Numbered from the stretch's first letter, positions 39,200 to 50,266 are shown. The stretch is 64,000 bases of DNA from Erwinia sp. (GCA_964016415.1 OZ024666.1:1345310-1409309), one strand, 5' to 3'. Made by a program: numbers and translations. The notes: generated from the letters alone by a model not told the origin.

Positions 39200-39205
39200 G
39201 ATATG
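39200..39205 (+). repeat. Target-site duplication GATATG, right copy
   Basis: Second copy of the six-base sequence that also precedes 35013. It supports insertion of the whole 35013-39199 interval in one event. Confidence 0.8.
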
Positions 39206-39377
39206 TGGCCGAAACTGTATCATTATCCATCGTTCTGAAACTGATGTAGGCTAACATCGCGTGCTTTACGTTTTGGTTGAACAGCTACCATATTGTGGTA
39301 CTGTTTCTGGGCCGGCCGGAGATTTTGAGTTCTTATGTTAACAATGGACCTGAAAAACTGATAAGAAAAATGAGTCA

Positions 39378-39731
39378 ATGTCGAAGAGTAATTTTACAAA
39401 TGTCATCTCCGTTCTCCATGTGAATGATTTTGTTGGTGCTATTGAATGGTACTCGAAATGGCTTGGGCGTAAACCAGATGTAATACCTGATTAGGGCATC
39501 GCTGAATGGCAACTGGTAGACAATGCGTGGATTCAGGTTTCAACTGCACCGGACCCAACGCTTGCGGGTAAATCGTTTGTCGTTTGTGGTGTGGTTGATA
39601 TTGAAACACAGAGGGCTACTTGTCACAACGCGGGTATTAGCCCCAGTGAAACGCAGGACCTGGGCTTCGTGAAACTGGCACAACTGATCGATCCCGAAGG
39701 GAATGCCGTGATGTTTGTCCAGGAAATGTAG
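39378..39731 (+). pseudogene. VOC (glyoxalase/bleomycin-resistance) family gene with in-frame TAG
   Basis: A 117-residue single-domain VOC protein starting MSKSNFTNVISVLHVNDFVG and ending IDPEGNAVMFVQEM. A TAG at residue 39 (PDVIPD*GIAEWQLV) interrupts it without a frameshift, probably from GAG. The remainder keeps VOC features such as CGVVDIETQRATCHNAGI and the metal-site Glu region. The 172 bp between the transposon and this gene, and about 200 bp after it, show no other gene. Confidence 0.8.
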
Positions 39732-39935
39732 CACACTGCTGCTGACAATGCGTTTCAGACAGGATGTCTGTGCAACACTTTATATTGTTAGATTTGAGCA
39801 GCGATTCAGGATTTTCCTTATCTGATATGGTCAGCGTCACTGTCTGAAATTATAAACGGTAGAGAGGATGCATAGATCCTGTCCTACCTGAGTTTTTAAT
39901 ATCCGTATGATTCAACCTAAAACAGACAGGCTGCC

Positions 39936-40607
39936 TTATCCTTTTATTACACGATATTGACCATTACACACCTCGCCGATGGTATCACTCATCATGTACG
40001 CCTCTGCCTCGCTGTGGGTGACCATCAAGGCTGTCTGACCTGCTTCACGTAAAATGTCCCTTACATCAGAACCGATGCGTTCCCGGGGCTGACTGTCGAG
40101 GCTGGAGAACGGCTCATCCAGCATTAAGATTTTTGGTTCAGGCGCCAGTGCCCGGGCCAGCGCGATCCGCTGCTGCTGCCCACCTGAAAGCTGATGAGGG
40201 TAATGGGTTGCGTGTTGCGGTAAACTGACCATGGCTAACAACCTGTCAACCCGCGCCTGACGCTGCAGACGGGGGAGGTGGCGCAGGCCAAAAGCAATGT
40301 TCTCTTCCGCTGTCAGGTGAGGAAACAGAGCATACTCCTGAAAAACCATCCCCGTATGACGCTTCTCTGGTGGAAGATGCAGTTTGTTATCAGCGACCCG
40401 CAGCGCGCCAACAGAAATGGTTCCTGACTGCAACCGTTCAAATCCAGCAATAGCGCGCAGAACTGTGGTTTTCCCACAACCTGAAGCCCCAAGCAGACAG
40501 GCCAGTTCACCTTCACTGACCGATAGCGTGAAATCCTTCAACACCGGAGGTTGACTGGTGCCATAGGCAACATAAATATTGTCGAGACAGAGTGCAGCTG
40601 GTGACAT
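39936..40607 (-). pseudogene. fbpC: Ferric iron ABC transporter ATPase FbpC, C-terminally truncated
   Basis: ATPase for periplasmic Fe3+ import. Walker A GASGCGKTT, signature LSGGQQQRIALARAL, Walker B ILMLDEPFSSLD and H-loop THSEAEAYMM are intact. The protein ends at 223 residues (NGQYRVIKG) where family members have about 340-350, so the regulatory C-terminal domain is missing. The downstream DNA does not continue it in an obvious frame, suggesting deletion. It is last in the fbpABC operon, whose other two genes are frameshifted. Confidence 0.78.
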
Positions 40608-40616
40608 TTTCTTTTC

Positions 40617-42300
40617 CTAATGTCGTATCTGATGGCGCATCAGTAACACTACAGGCAGGATACCGACGATAACAATCAATAAGGCCGCAACGGCACCCTC
40701 TTCGTAAGTGCCGCGCGCCGCTTCGGCATATAACAGCGTAGCGAGAGTTTCAAAATTCACTGGCCGCAGCAACAGAGTGGTGGGCAGTTCTTTCATTGCA
40801 TCAGCGAAAACCAGTAATGCGCTGCTCACCAGCGCGGGATGCAGTAGCGGGAAATGCACGCGTCGAAAAGTACCGCCTCCGGTTTCACCCAAAGAGCGCG
40901 ATGCCTGTTCAAGCGCAGGAGAAATACGCATAAGTCCGGCATCCAGTGCTCCAATGCCGATGGTCTGAAAACGAATTGCACAACAAATAACCAGAAAAAT
41001 ACCGGCTGACATCAGTGGTAAACCCCGGATATCAAATACACTGGCAATCCACTTATCCAGCGCCAGTGCTGGGGTGAGAAAACCGTTGGCCAGCAGTGTG
41101 CCTGGCAATGCGTATCCGAGAGAGGCAATTCGTAAAATGCCACGACGTACCCTCTGGCAGGGATTACCCACTGCCATAACACGGGCGTTCCACGCCACGA
41201 CGAGACTGACGATCATCACGACAAAAGTCACGCCAGCAGCCAGTGCCAGCGTGTTTTGTAATGCCGAAGGCAGCAGGGGAGATAATGGTGAACTGTCAAT
41301 CAAACGTTTAGCACTTTCCCAGAGCAGAAAAACAAACGGGGCAATAAAGCCCAGCACCACGGGTAACGCAACCAGCGTACAGAGAAGCCAGCCACGCCAT
41401 CCGGAGAGTTTAGTCGGGGCCATTTTCCGGCTATTTCTGCTGCTAAAACCTTGCTTTTTACGGCCATAGATCTCAAGTGAAAAAACAGAAAAAATCAGTA
41501 GCAACATAAAAACTGGCTATCTGTGCTGCTGCAGAAAGATCAGAGCGTGTTATCCAGGTGGTGTACACCGCTACCGTCATGGTCTGAACACCAAGAAACT
41601 CTGATGCACCAATGTCGTTGATGGTTTCAAGTAGCGCCAGACTCAGCCCTACAGCCAAAGCTGGACGCGCCATGGGTAGCGCGACGCGGAAGAAAGCGCC
41701 ACCGGCACTGCATCCCAGGGTTCGCGCCGCTTCGAGTGAATTAAGCGGCTGCACGATAAACAGAGCGCGGGTGGTCAGATAGACATAGGGATAGAGCACC
41801 AGTCCGAGCAGAATTATCGCGCCCGGCAGGGAGCGGAGATCAGGTAGTCGAAACTGACGCGGGCTGTCATACCCCAGTAACCATCGAATGGCTGTCTGCA
41901 GCGGGCCAATAGGATGCAGTAAGTCGAGCCACGCAAAGGCAACAATGTAGGTTGGCATTGCTAATGGTAAAAGTAACGCCCAGCTCAGCAGGCGCTGAAC
42001 AGGAAAACGCCAGGCAGTCACCGCCCATGCACAGCCAACGCCAACAACCGTGACGATTAACGCAACGCCAGCCAGCAGCAACAGCGTGTTCATGGCTGCC
42101 ACCGGCAGTACGAAATTCAGCAGATGTTGCCAGTGAGAAAGACCGGTCTGAAATGCAAGCCAAATCAGTACAAGGATCGGAGTGCAGACGCCCAGTGCAA
42201 TCACGATTGCACTGAGACTAAGTGGTGTCAACAGTGGTTGCAGTCTGCGGGGCAGACTGCGAACCAAAGCCGCTAACCAGGTATTACTGATCGAAGCCAA
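40617..42300 (-). pseudogene. fbpB: Ferric iron ABC permease FbpB, frameshifted
   Basis: Fused two-domain permease of about 560 residues. The first half runs from TTG 42300 (overlapping the fbpA end by 17 bp) to TRSDLSAAAQIASF, then out of frame at five A (41508-41512, plus strand). Removing one restores SFMLLLIFSVFSLEIYGRKK and the second permease domain through PVVLLMRHQIRH. EAA-type loops are visible in each half: LEAARTLGCSAGGAFFRVAL and LEQASRSLGETGGGTFRRVH. Confidence 0.9.
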
Positions 42301-43326
42301 CTTTATCTACCAGCAGGCTGGCCTGTTTGCGATGTTTGACAATGTCGACGAGTGGAATAGTGTCAACATTGATCTCTCCAATGGTTTCACTAATGATAGG
42401 ATCAAGAGCGACACCTTTGAGCACCGGATATTCATAGTTGGCCTGTGCATAGATTTTTTGTGCAGGCGCGGAAACCAGATATTCCATCAATTTGACGGCA
42501 TTCTCTTTGTGAGGCGCATAGCGGGCGATAGCAGCGCCGCTGATATTGACGTGCGTTCCACCTTTCTCAAAAGTAGGTTTGACTACTTTGATCGCATCAC
42601 CCCAGTTGCGGGCATCGGTGCCCTCTTTGGCACTCTTCATCTTTCCGACATAGTATGAATTGGCAAGCCCCATATCACAGATACCACCGAGAATGTCACG
42701 CGCAACATCCCGGTCACCGCCAGTGGCTTTACGTGCCAGATTATTTTTCACTCCACGTAACCAGACTTCTGTTTCTGCTTCACCATGATGCGCGATCATG
42801 GCGGCAATCAGCGCGGTGTTATAAGGGTGATGGCCTGAGCGCAGGCAGACTTTTCCTTTATATTGTGGGCTGGCAAGCTGCTCATAATGCCAGTTATCGA
42901 TAGGCATTTTTTTTCGGTGTACAGCACTCGTGCACGCATTGAGAGGGTAAACCACTGGTTATCTTCTCCACGTAAGTTGGCTGGTATAGCTGCTTTTAAA
43001 ATATCAGAGACAACAGGTTGCGTCACACCAGCTTCGACCAAATCGACCAGATTACCCACATCAACTGCCATCAACAGATCGGCCGGAGAGTTTTTTCCTT
43101 CTGCTTTAACTCTCTCCAGCATGCCATCCTTGATATAAACCGTATCCACTTTAATGCCACTGCTCTGTGTCCAGCTTTCCAGCAGTGGTTGAATCAATCC
43201 GGGTTCACGGGTGGTGTAAAGCGTCAGTGACTCTTCAGCCATTGCGGTGAAACTGACGGGCAGCACCATAGCGCATGCAAGTGATATACTGCCCAGCCTG
43301 GTACGAGAATTAGCGAATTGTTTCAT
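42284..43326 (-). pseudogene. fbpA: Periplasmic ferric iron binding protein FbpA, frameshifted
   Basis: Fe3+-binding protein of about 340 residues with a signal peptide (LGSISLACAMVLPVSFTAMA). The first 140 residues read to VLYTEKK. The frame then breaks at eight T (42907-42914, plus strand). The other frame continues PIDNWHYEQLASPQYKGKVC, RSGHHPYNTALIAAM and the iron-tyrosine region GLANSYYVGKM to VDKVGFDQ. It is first in the fbpABC operon, with a Fur-like box upstream. Confidence 0.92.
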
Positions 43327-43399
43327 TGAGTGATTTCCAGAGTATTTAGCCAGTTAAAATAAAAAGTGTCGCAAAATCTGAGAATTCGACCTCATCATA

Positions 43400-43418
43400 A
43401 ATGCTAATTACTATCATT
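43400..43418 (-). promoter_or_regulatory. Fur-box-like sequence upstream of fbpA
   Basis: On the minus strand AATGATAGTAATTAGCATT is a 9-1-9 inverted repeat with seven of nine paired positions and about 12 of 19 matches to the Fur consensus GATAATGATAATCATTATC. It lies about 75 bp upstream of the fbpA start, as expected for an iron importer. Confidence 0.55.
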
Positions 43419-43481
43419 TGTATTTATTTACAAAAATATGAATATTGGAAACAATTGCTAACTTTTTGGTATATCCTGCTG

Positions 43482-44456
43482 TCAGCCATTTTCAGTCTGC
43501 GCAACGAATTGCTGTAATGCTTTGAGCGAGGCGGTTGCGCCCCCACAGACGATTACCAATACATTTTCATAGTGCTGTAACTCTAACGATCGCTGGTACA
43601 ACGCAGCCAGCGCCGCGCCACAGGCAGGTTCAACCAGAATACGGTGCTCGTCAAGCAACGCCAGGCAGGCACTGACAGCCTGATAATCGGTGACAGTGCT
43701 GGCAGAAACAGGCTGTTTTTTACTCAGGTCAAAGGCTTGTTGACAGACCTGACGAGCTCCCAGTGAAGTGGCAATCCCTGTGACTTCAGGTAAGGTAACT
43801 GGTTTACCGGCTGCTAATGCTGCACCATAAGAGGCCATTCCACTGGTTTCGACGGCGAAAACATGCGTTTTATCAAGTTGATTGCGCTGCAATCCTTCGA
43901 CCACGCCAGCGAGTAATCCACCACCTCCCACTGAAAGCACCACCGCGTCCGGTTTAACACCAGCGGCGATGACCTCATCGATCATTGCAGCATGACCTTG
44001 CCATAACAAGGGGTCATCAAACGGATGGATGAAGGCATCGTCTTCGCTGACCAGTGAGAGTGCGTATGCATGCGCTTCACTCCAGCTACGTCCCAAAACG
44101 GTGACCTTAGCACCATGCAACCTGAGCAACTGTTGTGCCTGCAGTGAGGCCGCTTCAGGTACCACAACACACACCTCCACCCCAAGCTGTAGCCCGGAAT
44201 AAGCAACCGACAGACCGGCATTACCACCAGAGGAAGTAATGAAACGTTTCGCCCCTTGCTGATAATGATGCTGACAGGCAAGACCAACCCCACGTAACTT
44301 AAATGAACCGGAGGGCTGTAACGCCTCCATTTTCAGCCAGACATTGGTGTCACTTAACTGACTCAGTGGTAGTGATTTAATCAGGGGTGTGGTTATACTC
44401 AATGGTGTGGATAACATCATCGGATTAAGCTCTCTTTGACTGGTTAGTAACCTCAT
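43482..44456 (-). CDS. PLP-dependent L-serine/threonine dehydratase family enzyme
   Basis: Fold-type II PLP enzyme of 324 residues. The PLP lysine is in PSGSFKLRGVGLA, the phosphate-binding loop is SVGGGGLLAGV and the substrate loop is TSSGGNAGLSVAYS. These match serine/threonine ammonia-lyases, which deaminate to 2-oxo acids through enamine intermediates. ATG 44456 overlaps the stop of the preceding RidA gene (ATGA), so the longer start is favoured over ATG 44420. Next to a RidA, which hydrolyses 2-aminoacrylate, the assignment is coherent. Confidence 0.85.
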   Translation of the reverse strand: MRLLTSQRELNPMMLSTPLSITTPLIKSLPLSQLSDTNVWLKMEALQPSGSFKLRGVGLACQHHYQQGAKRFITSSGGNAGLSVAYSGLQLGVEVCVVVPEAASLQAQQLLRLHGAKVTVLGRSWSEAHAYALSLVSEDDAFIHPFDDPLLWQGHAAMIDEVIAAGVKPDAVVLSVGGGGLLAGVVEGLQRNQLDKTHVFAVETSGMASYGAALAAGKPVTLPEVTGIATSLGARQVCQQAFDLSKKQPVSASTVTDYQAVSACLALLDEHRILVEPACGAALAALYQRSLELQHYENVLVIVCGGATASLKALQQFVAQTENG

Positions 44457-44809
44457 GCCAGTGCCTGAACTTCAATTTCAACGTCAAGATCGAAGGCCAG
44501 CTGACTGACGACTGTGGTACGTGCGGGAAATCCCCCGGAGAAATAACTGGCATAAACCTGGTTGAACGCGGCAAAGTGACGCATATCAGACAACCAGACC
44601 GTGACTTTAACTATTTTATTCAGTGCAGAGCCACAGTTTGTTAGAGTCGTCTGAATAGATTTCATCACTTGATGTGTTTGTTCATTAATGTCGCCATACA
44701 CTGGCTGCCCTTGTCTATCCATAGATACCAGGCCGGAAAGGTAAATTATCCCGTGAACTTCAACAGCCTGCGAAAACGGATAGGGCAGGTGGCTGGTGTA
44801 TCGTTTCAT
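44453..44809 (-). CDS. RidA family enamine/imine deaminase
   Basis: A 118-residue RidA (YjgF/YER057c/UK114) protein that hydrolyses reactive enamines and imines formed by PLP dehydratases. It contains GIIYLSGLVSMDRQGQPVYG, the substrate-carboxylate arginine in PARTTVVSQLA and the late Glu in VEIEVQALA. It overlaps both neighbours by four bases (ATGA), forming a tightly coupled three-gene operon: regulator, RidA, dehydratase. Confidence 0.9.
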   Translation of the reverse strand: MKRYTSHLPYPFSQAVEVHGIIYLSGLVSMDRQGQPVYGDINEQTHQVMKSIQTTLTNCGSALNKIVKVTVWLSDMRHFAAFNQVYASYFSGGFPARTTVVSQLAFDLDVEIEVQALA

Positions 44810-45546
44810 GGTGATTCTTCTCCCCGGCTGGCTTGCAACTCGTCAAGATAGTTATAAATGGTATAACGCGTGACAGAAAGCGCAGCTGCGGCTTTTTCTA
44901 CCCCTCCTTTTATCAGAAAAATGCCACGTTCCTGCATTCGCTGTACCGCAAGAAGATTGGCATTTTTGATATCACGACGCCCTTTTCCCGGATGACGTTC
45001 CGTCGCTTGCCCGATGATAGTTTGCATAAGATTTTTAATGTTACTTTCGGGCATTTCTGGCTTTTCATCGTCATCGAGGGGATTGGTTACCCGTGGAGAT
45101 TCAGGCGGGCAAAGCTGGCGCAACAGCGCAATTGCTTGTGGAAAAGCATGCATATCACAGTTGATGCACAATGCGGCAAAAGGCTTACCAGAAGTAGTGC
45201 GATAGAGCATAGTACTGCTACGCAACATCTGACCTGATTTATTGGTAGTCTGATAATCCAGCAATAACGTACAGGCTTCATCCTGACGCTGCAGCGCCGC
45301 GAGAAAACCTTTATCTGTTCGCAAACCGGCAAGAATTGACTCTCCCCGGCGACGACCGGTCACGTGACCATTAACAATTTCAGCTATCGAGTATTCGGGT
45401 GTTCGTAGATCATGTAGCACCAGCTCGGTACTTTGTGGCAACAATGATCCAATGCCACGCGTAGTGGCCGCCAGGATAGCTAACAGATTATCTTCATCGC
45501 AAACTGAAGTGGATATCATCGTCGTACGCTGCTTAATTTCATTCAA
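44806..45546 (-). CDS. DauR/YheO-like PAS and helix-turn-helix regulator
   Basis: Transcriptional regulator of 246 residues with a YheO-type PAS domain (LLPQSTELVLHDLRTPEYSI, then the INCD block) and a C-terminal helix-turn-helix of the HTH_22 type (GVEKAAAALSVTRYTIYNYL). DauR and relatives of this architecture control amino acid catabolism genes. As first gene of the operon with RidA and a dehydratase, it probably senses the substrate amino acid. An alternative start at ATG 45519 (MISTSVCDED) is possible. Confidence 0.8.
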   Translation of the reverse strand: MNEIKQRTTMISTSVCDEDNLLAILAATTRGIGSLLPQSTELVLHDLRTPEYSIAEIVNGHVTGRRRGESILAGLRTDKGFLAALQRQDEACTLLLDYQTTNKSGQMLRSSTMLYRTTSGKPFAALCINCDMHAFPQAIALLRQLCPPESPRVTNPLDDDEKPEMPESNIKNLMQTIIGQATERHPGKGRRDIKNANLLAVQRMQERGIFLIKGGVEKAAAALSVTRYTIYNYLDELQASRGEESP

Positions 45547-45689
45547 CTAAACGTGGATTCTAATCTAGCAGCGGAATGTATCACTTACAACATAATGTTG
45601 AACTGGATTGCTTAATTAGGGTTTTTGTTCAACATTTTGTTTATTAGTGAGATCTTACCAAGCGCAATATCATCGTTGAGCAGGGCTAA

Positions 45690-46013
45690 TTAAAGCGCAA
45701 AAAAATAGCGTAACGCCATAAAAGCGGACATCCCTGCCAGCACGGTAACGAAAAGGCTACGGGTTAGCGCGCCAGCCAGCGTGGCAAACAACGCCGCGAG
45801 CAAAGAGAGACTCACTCCGCTGCTGCTAAACGCTGGTTTTTCAACCAGTTCAGCGCAGATGATTGCCGCCATAATCGCACCCGGAATAAAAGCCAGCCAA
45901 TGCTGAATTGCCATTGGAAGACGAAAACGTGACAGCAAGACTGCAGGTACAGTGCGCATCAATGCGGTTACCAACGCACAAAGCAAAATAGTGAGATAGA
46001 TATTATGCTGCAT
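45690..46013 (-). CDS. azlD: AzlD-family branched-chain amino acid transport protein
   Basis: Small subunit (about 107 residues) of an AzlCD branched-chain amino acid exporter. ATG 46013 gives MQHNIYLTILLCALVTALMR and four hydrophobic segments. The family R-x-x-P is in TALMRTVPAVLL. It overlaps the azlC end by 11 bp. The longer upstream frame runs inside azlC and is rejected. Its partner azlC is truncated by an IS element, so transport is probably lost. Confidence 0.82.
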   Translation of the reverse strand: MQHNIYLTILLCALVTALMRTVPAVLLSRFRLPMAIQHWLAFIPGAIMAAIICAELVEKPAFSSSGVSLSLLAALFATLAGALTRSLFVTVLAGMSAFMALRYFFAL

Positions 46014-46270
46014 CGGGTTTTCCTTGTTTGTTTTGTCGGGCCAGCAGTAGCAGGGTGGCCAGCGTGGCCAGCGTGGCAGAGAGTGAAGCAGCAACAATCA
46101 CCACGACACTCAGATCCGCATGCTCTGCGGCAAATAGTGTCACCAGAACAGCAATTGCAATATTCAGTGTTTCGAGGTATTTCTGCTGACTTGCAAACCA
46201 TAAAGAGATCAATAGGCCAATAAACATAGAAACCAGACTGAAACTTAGCCCCTCCATCAAAGTGGCAGGT
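46003..46270 (-). pseudogene. azlC: AzlC 3' fragment truncated by an IS3-family element
   Basis: Only the C-terminal 88 or so residues of the large AzlC subunit (normally about 230-240) remain: PATLMEGLSFSLVSMFIGLL through ATLATLLLLARQNKQG. The coding sequence starts abruptly at the IS terminus (46271). The missing N-terminal part is not found on the other side of the IS. Confidence 0.8.
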
Positions 46271-46278
46271 TGTAGTGG

Positions 46279-47444
<1,166 letters not shown>

Positions 47445-47516
47445 TGGTTCACCTATAAGATGTTGAGGTGAGCATATCACCTCTGCTCAGGTGGCCAAAT
47501 TCAGTGTGCCACTACA

Positions 47517-48245
47517 AAGTTAGCCTGACGCAGGCGGGTCAGACCTTGATAATAAAAGCTGAGAAGATTCTTCAGGAGCTCAATGAACTCAAATTCGGCT
47601 CACTCACATCGAAGGGGCAAATACGGTTTGGCCTTACCCGCACACTCAATTTTGAGTTTATCGATTCCGTCAGCAGACAGCTTCTCGAACTGGATGCCAG
47701 TGACGATGTCGAAACAGCCAGTCTGACTTCTGCGCAGCTCCTCACCTGCTTGTCGCAAAATACACTTAATCTTGTGCTCATAGGGGAAAAAGGAACAGGC
47801 CATGAAGATATAATTCAGTACCAGTGGATTTGTTGTGAACCATTGTTAATAGTGATGCCAGAAACACACCCGGCAAGTGTGAAAAAAAAAGGCATCACTT
47901 AAAGATATCAATGACTTACCTCTTTTTTGGTTCTCCAGAAGCGCAAACCCCACATTCTATGACAAGTGTGAACAATTTTTCAAACAGCTGACTATCCCTC
48001 TGAGGAGAGTTAAAGAACCTGATGACTCACTTGTTATGCTCACTCACATATCAAGAGGGAAAGGATTTGCCCTCATGCCTCAATCGAAATGCACCTTCAA
48101 TCAGGAAGGGCTGTGCTATCGCGAACTGACGGAAGATGAGTCCCGAAAATTGAATATTGATATCTACGCAGCTACCAGGATCAATGAAACACGGGAGGCC
48201 GTACTAAATGCTATAAACGCCTTATGTGGAAACGTTTCGGACTAA
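47517..48245 (+). pseudogene. LysR-family regulator fragment, IS-truncated and frameshifted
   Basis: The sequence continues directly from the IS end as KVSLTQAGQTLIIKAEKILQ, the end of a LysR DNA-binding domain, then LTSKGQIRFGLTRTLNFEFI of the effector domain. The helix-turn-helix itself is missing. A nine-A run (47882-47890) shifts the frame. With eight A it would continue KASLKDINDLPLFWFSRSAN to LNAINALCGNVSD. Doubly dead. Confidence 0.87.
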
Positions 48246-48396
48246 AGAAGTGATAGAGTCCGCCTGAAAAACTGAAAATATCCTAGGTTAAGCCCGCCTC
48301 TTCATCAGGCATGACAGGAAGCTTTGTGCAAACTGCGGACATCATGCTGCCCTCAAAATGTGTTTATTGCGTGTGAGCACTATTTTATTTAGTATA

Positions 48397-48410
48397 TTCT
48401 AAATTTAGAA
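48397..48410. promoter_or_regulatory. Palindromic operator upstream of the ArsR-type gene
   Basis: TTCTAAATTTAGAA is a perfect 14-bp palindrome, extended outward by TTTAG (48388-48392) and CTAAA (48415-48419). It ends 17 bp before the ATG. AT-rich palindromes of this kind are bound by ArsR-family YgaV/BigR repressors, so autoregulation is likely. Confidence 0.6.
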
Positions 48411-48427
48411 AATGCTAAAATAAAGAA

Positions 48428-48745
48428 ATGAAAGAGACACCTCTGCTCCTGTTACAAGAAAGCGCTTTGCTGGCAACAACGCTGCTCAAGTCGATGAGCA
48501 ACAGCAATCGACTGTTGATCCTTTGTATTCTGATTGATAATCCCGGCACCTCCTCAGGTGATTTGGGGCATTTGACCGGCTTAACGCCTTCAGCAACCTC
48601 TCAGCACTTAGCAAAAATGAAAGAAGACGGTTTAATCGAGTCTGAAAGGGCAGCGCAAAAAGTGAAATATTCCATCAAAAATGACGCAGTGAAAAAGGTT
48701 ATCTCCACGTTAAAGGACATTTATTGTCCCGAGGATTTCAAATGA
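48428..48745 (+). CDS. ArsR-family repressor, YgaV/BigR-like
   Basis: A 105-residue winged-helix repressor: KSMSNSNRLLILCILIDNPG, then GLTPSATSQHLAKMKEDGLI as recognition helix. It is followed with a four-base overlap (ATGA) by a rhodanese gene. This mirrors E. coli ygaV-ygaP, where the repressor senses sulfide/persulfide. Two cysteines are visible (CILID and YCPEDF), candidates for the thiol switch. Confidence 0.85.
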   Translation: MKETPLLLLQESALLATTLLKSMSNSNRLLILCILIDNPGTSSGDLGHLTGLTPSATSQHLAKMKEDGLIESERAAQKVKYSIKNDAVKKVISTLKDIYCPEDFK

Positions 48746-49278
48746 CTCCAGAATCAGTATCACCGCAAGAAGCAAAAAAGCTTATTGAACAAGGGGCTGT
48801 ACTCATTGATATTAGAGATTCCGATGAATACTTGCGTGAGCACATACCAAACGCGCGCTCACTTCCTCTTACCGATATTAAGGCAGGTAAAAAGTTGGAG
48901 GGTACAGATAATAGTCTACCTGTTATTTTTCATTGCCTGTCAGGAGGGCGCACGGCTCAAAATGCCAATGCGCTTATGAAAGCGGCAAGCCCTGCGCCGG
49001 CTTTACTGATAGCCGGAGGCATTAACGCCTGGAAGAGCGTTAACCTCCCGACCATTGAAGACAAGAAACAACCTCTGCCTGTCATGAGATAAGTTCAGAT
49101 TGTTGCGGGTACACTGGTTCTTGTCGGCGTTATATTAGGGTACACCGCAGATAGCAGGTTATTTTTACTGTCTTGTTTTGTGGGTGCAGGGTTACTCTTT
49201 GCAGGTGTAAGTGGTTTATGTGGAATGGCAAATTTATTGTTAAAAATGCCATGGAACAGGCCTGATAATGAAAAGTAA
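48742..49278 (+). pseudogene. YgaP-like membrane rhodanese with in-frame TAA
   Basis: YgaP is a thiosulfate sulfurtransferase anchored by a C-terminal membrane hairpin. From ATG 48742 the rhodanese domain is complete, with LIDIRDSDEYLREHIPNARS and active-site Cys in FHCLSGGRTAQNA. A TAA at 49090-49092 follows PVMR. The same frame continues [20 protein letters not shown] and [20 protein letters not shown], ending [10 protein letters not shown] at 49278. A soluble 116-residue rhodanese could still be made, but the membrane anchor is lost. Confidence 0.85.
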
Positions 49279-49456
49279 ATTGATTTTTTTATAGCAGTAA
49301 TAGTCGCGGTTAGTATCGGTCGAAAATATTACGAATTTGCCTGCTTCGCTAATCAGCCCGGTCGTCTGCGTTATTATTTTTTTCAATCTCAAAAGGCTTG
49401 AGTTGCGCTTTTGACTGCTAAATTTGCGTCATTCAACGGTTGATGGGACACCGCAA

Positions 49457-50266
49457 TTACTCTGCCTTCAGAGGAAGTTTCAACCACGGAAGTTTGTCGC
49501 GAAATGCAGTCACTGCAATCGCCCGGTTATCTGCCAGATAGCGATCCTGAGCAGCGGGAGCGGAACTTTGTACTGCAAGCAGCTGCCATTGTCCGTTTTT
49601 CTGTATGAGCAATGGTGAGCCACTGTCTCCAGGCAATGTATTGCAGCGATGTGCCAGGACGTCTTGCTGTGCCCAGCCAGTGATTAAACAATCACGGTGA
49701 GCATACAGAGTATTGAGATGATCTTCAGGATAGCCCGCCTGCGTCACTTTATTTTGCGTCGATTTCAATGTGGTCATCAGCGATTTAGCATCGCCAGCGA
49801 ACAAGGGGATAGGAGTGATATCTGCCGGAGAGGTCTTGAGGATAATTAAACCAACATCAAAAACAGCCGCAGCCGGAGGAACAATCCAGCCTTCGCCATC
49901 CGGTTTGAGTTTTTTTACCAGTTCCGGACTAACCCAGGTATCAATATCACGAAATGTCTCGCGCCACTGACCTTTACCCTGTGGAATAAAACGTAATGCC
50001 ACTGCCTTATCACGTAGGCCAGGAGGAACCAGCATGCAATGCCCGGCAGTGAGTGCCAGATTAGGCGTAATTAATGTCACACTGCACAAGTTTCCACTGG
50101 CTGTTTCGAGCTGTCCGATAGCTGACCAGGGTAGAAGGGTAGTTTGATGAATAGGTTGTCGTTGATCTTTGCCAAAAAAGAGCGTGGTGGTTTCAGCATG
50201 ATTCGCGGCAAAGCTTGTCGCACAGGCAAACAGGCAACTGATAACGAACAAGGTTTTCAGACGCAT
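49457..50266 (-). CDS. ydgD: Trypsin-like periplasmic serine protease YdgD
   Basis: Predicted secreted protease of 269 residues, starting [20 protein letters not shown] (signal peptide) at ATG 50266. The catalytic triad is visible: His in [10 protein letters not shown], Asp in FDVGLIILK, Ser in [11 protein letters not shown] cysteine pair near the first motif ([14 protein letters not shown]) is usual in the family. It lies beside asr, as in E. coli. Substrate unknown. Upstream (50280-50360) is non-coding. Confidence 0.9.
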   Translation of the reverse strand: MRLKTLFVISCLFACATSFAANHAETTTLFFGKDQRQPIHQTTLLPWSAIGQLETASGNLCSVTLITPNLALTAGHCMLVPPGLRDKAVALRFIPQGKGQWRETFRDIDTWVSPELVKKLKPDGEGWIVPPAAAVFDVGLIILKTSPADITPIPLFAGDAKSLMTTLKSTQNKVTQAGYPEDHLNTLYAHRDCLITGWAQQDVLAHRCNTLPGDSGSPLLIQKNGQWQLLAVQSSAPAAQDRYLADNRAIAVTAFRDKLPWLKLPLKAE

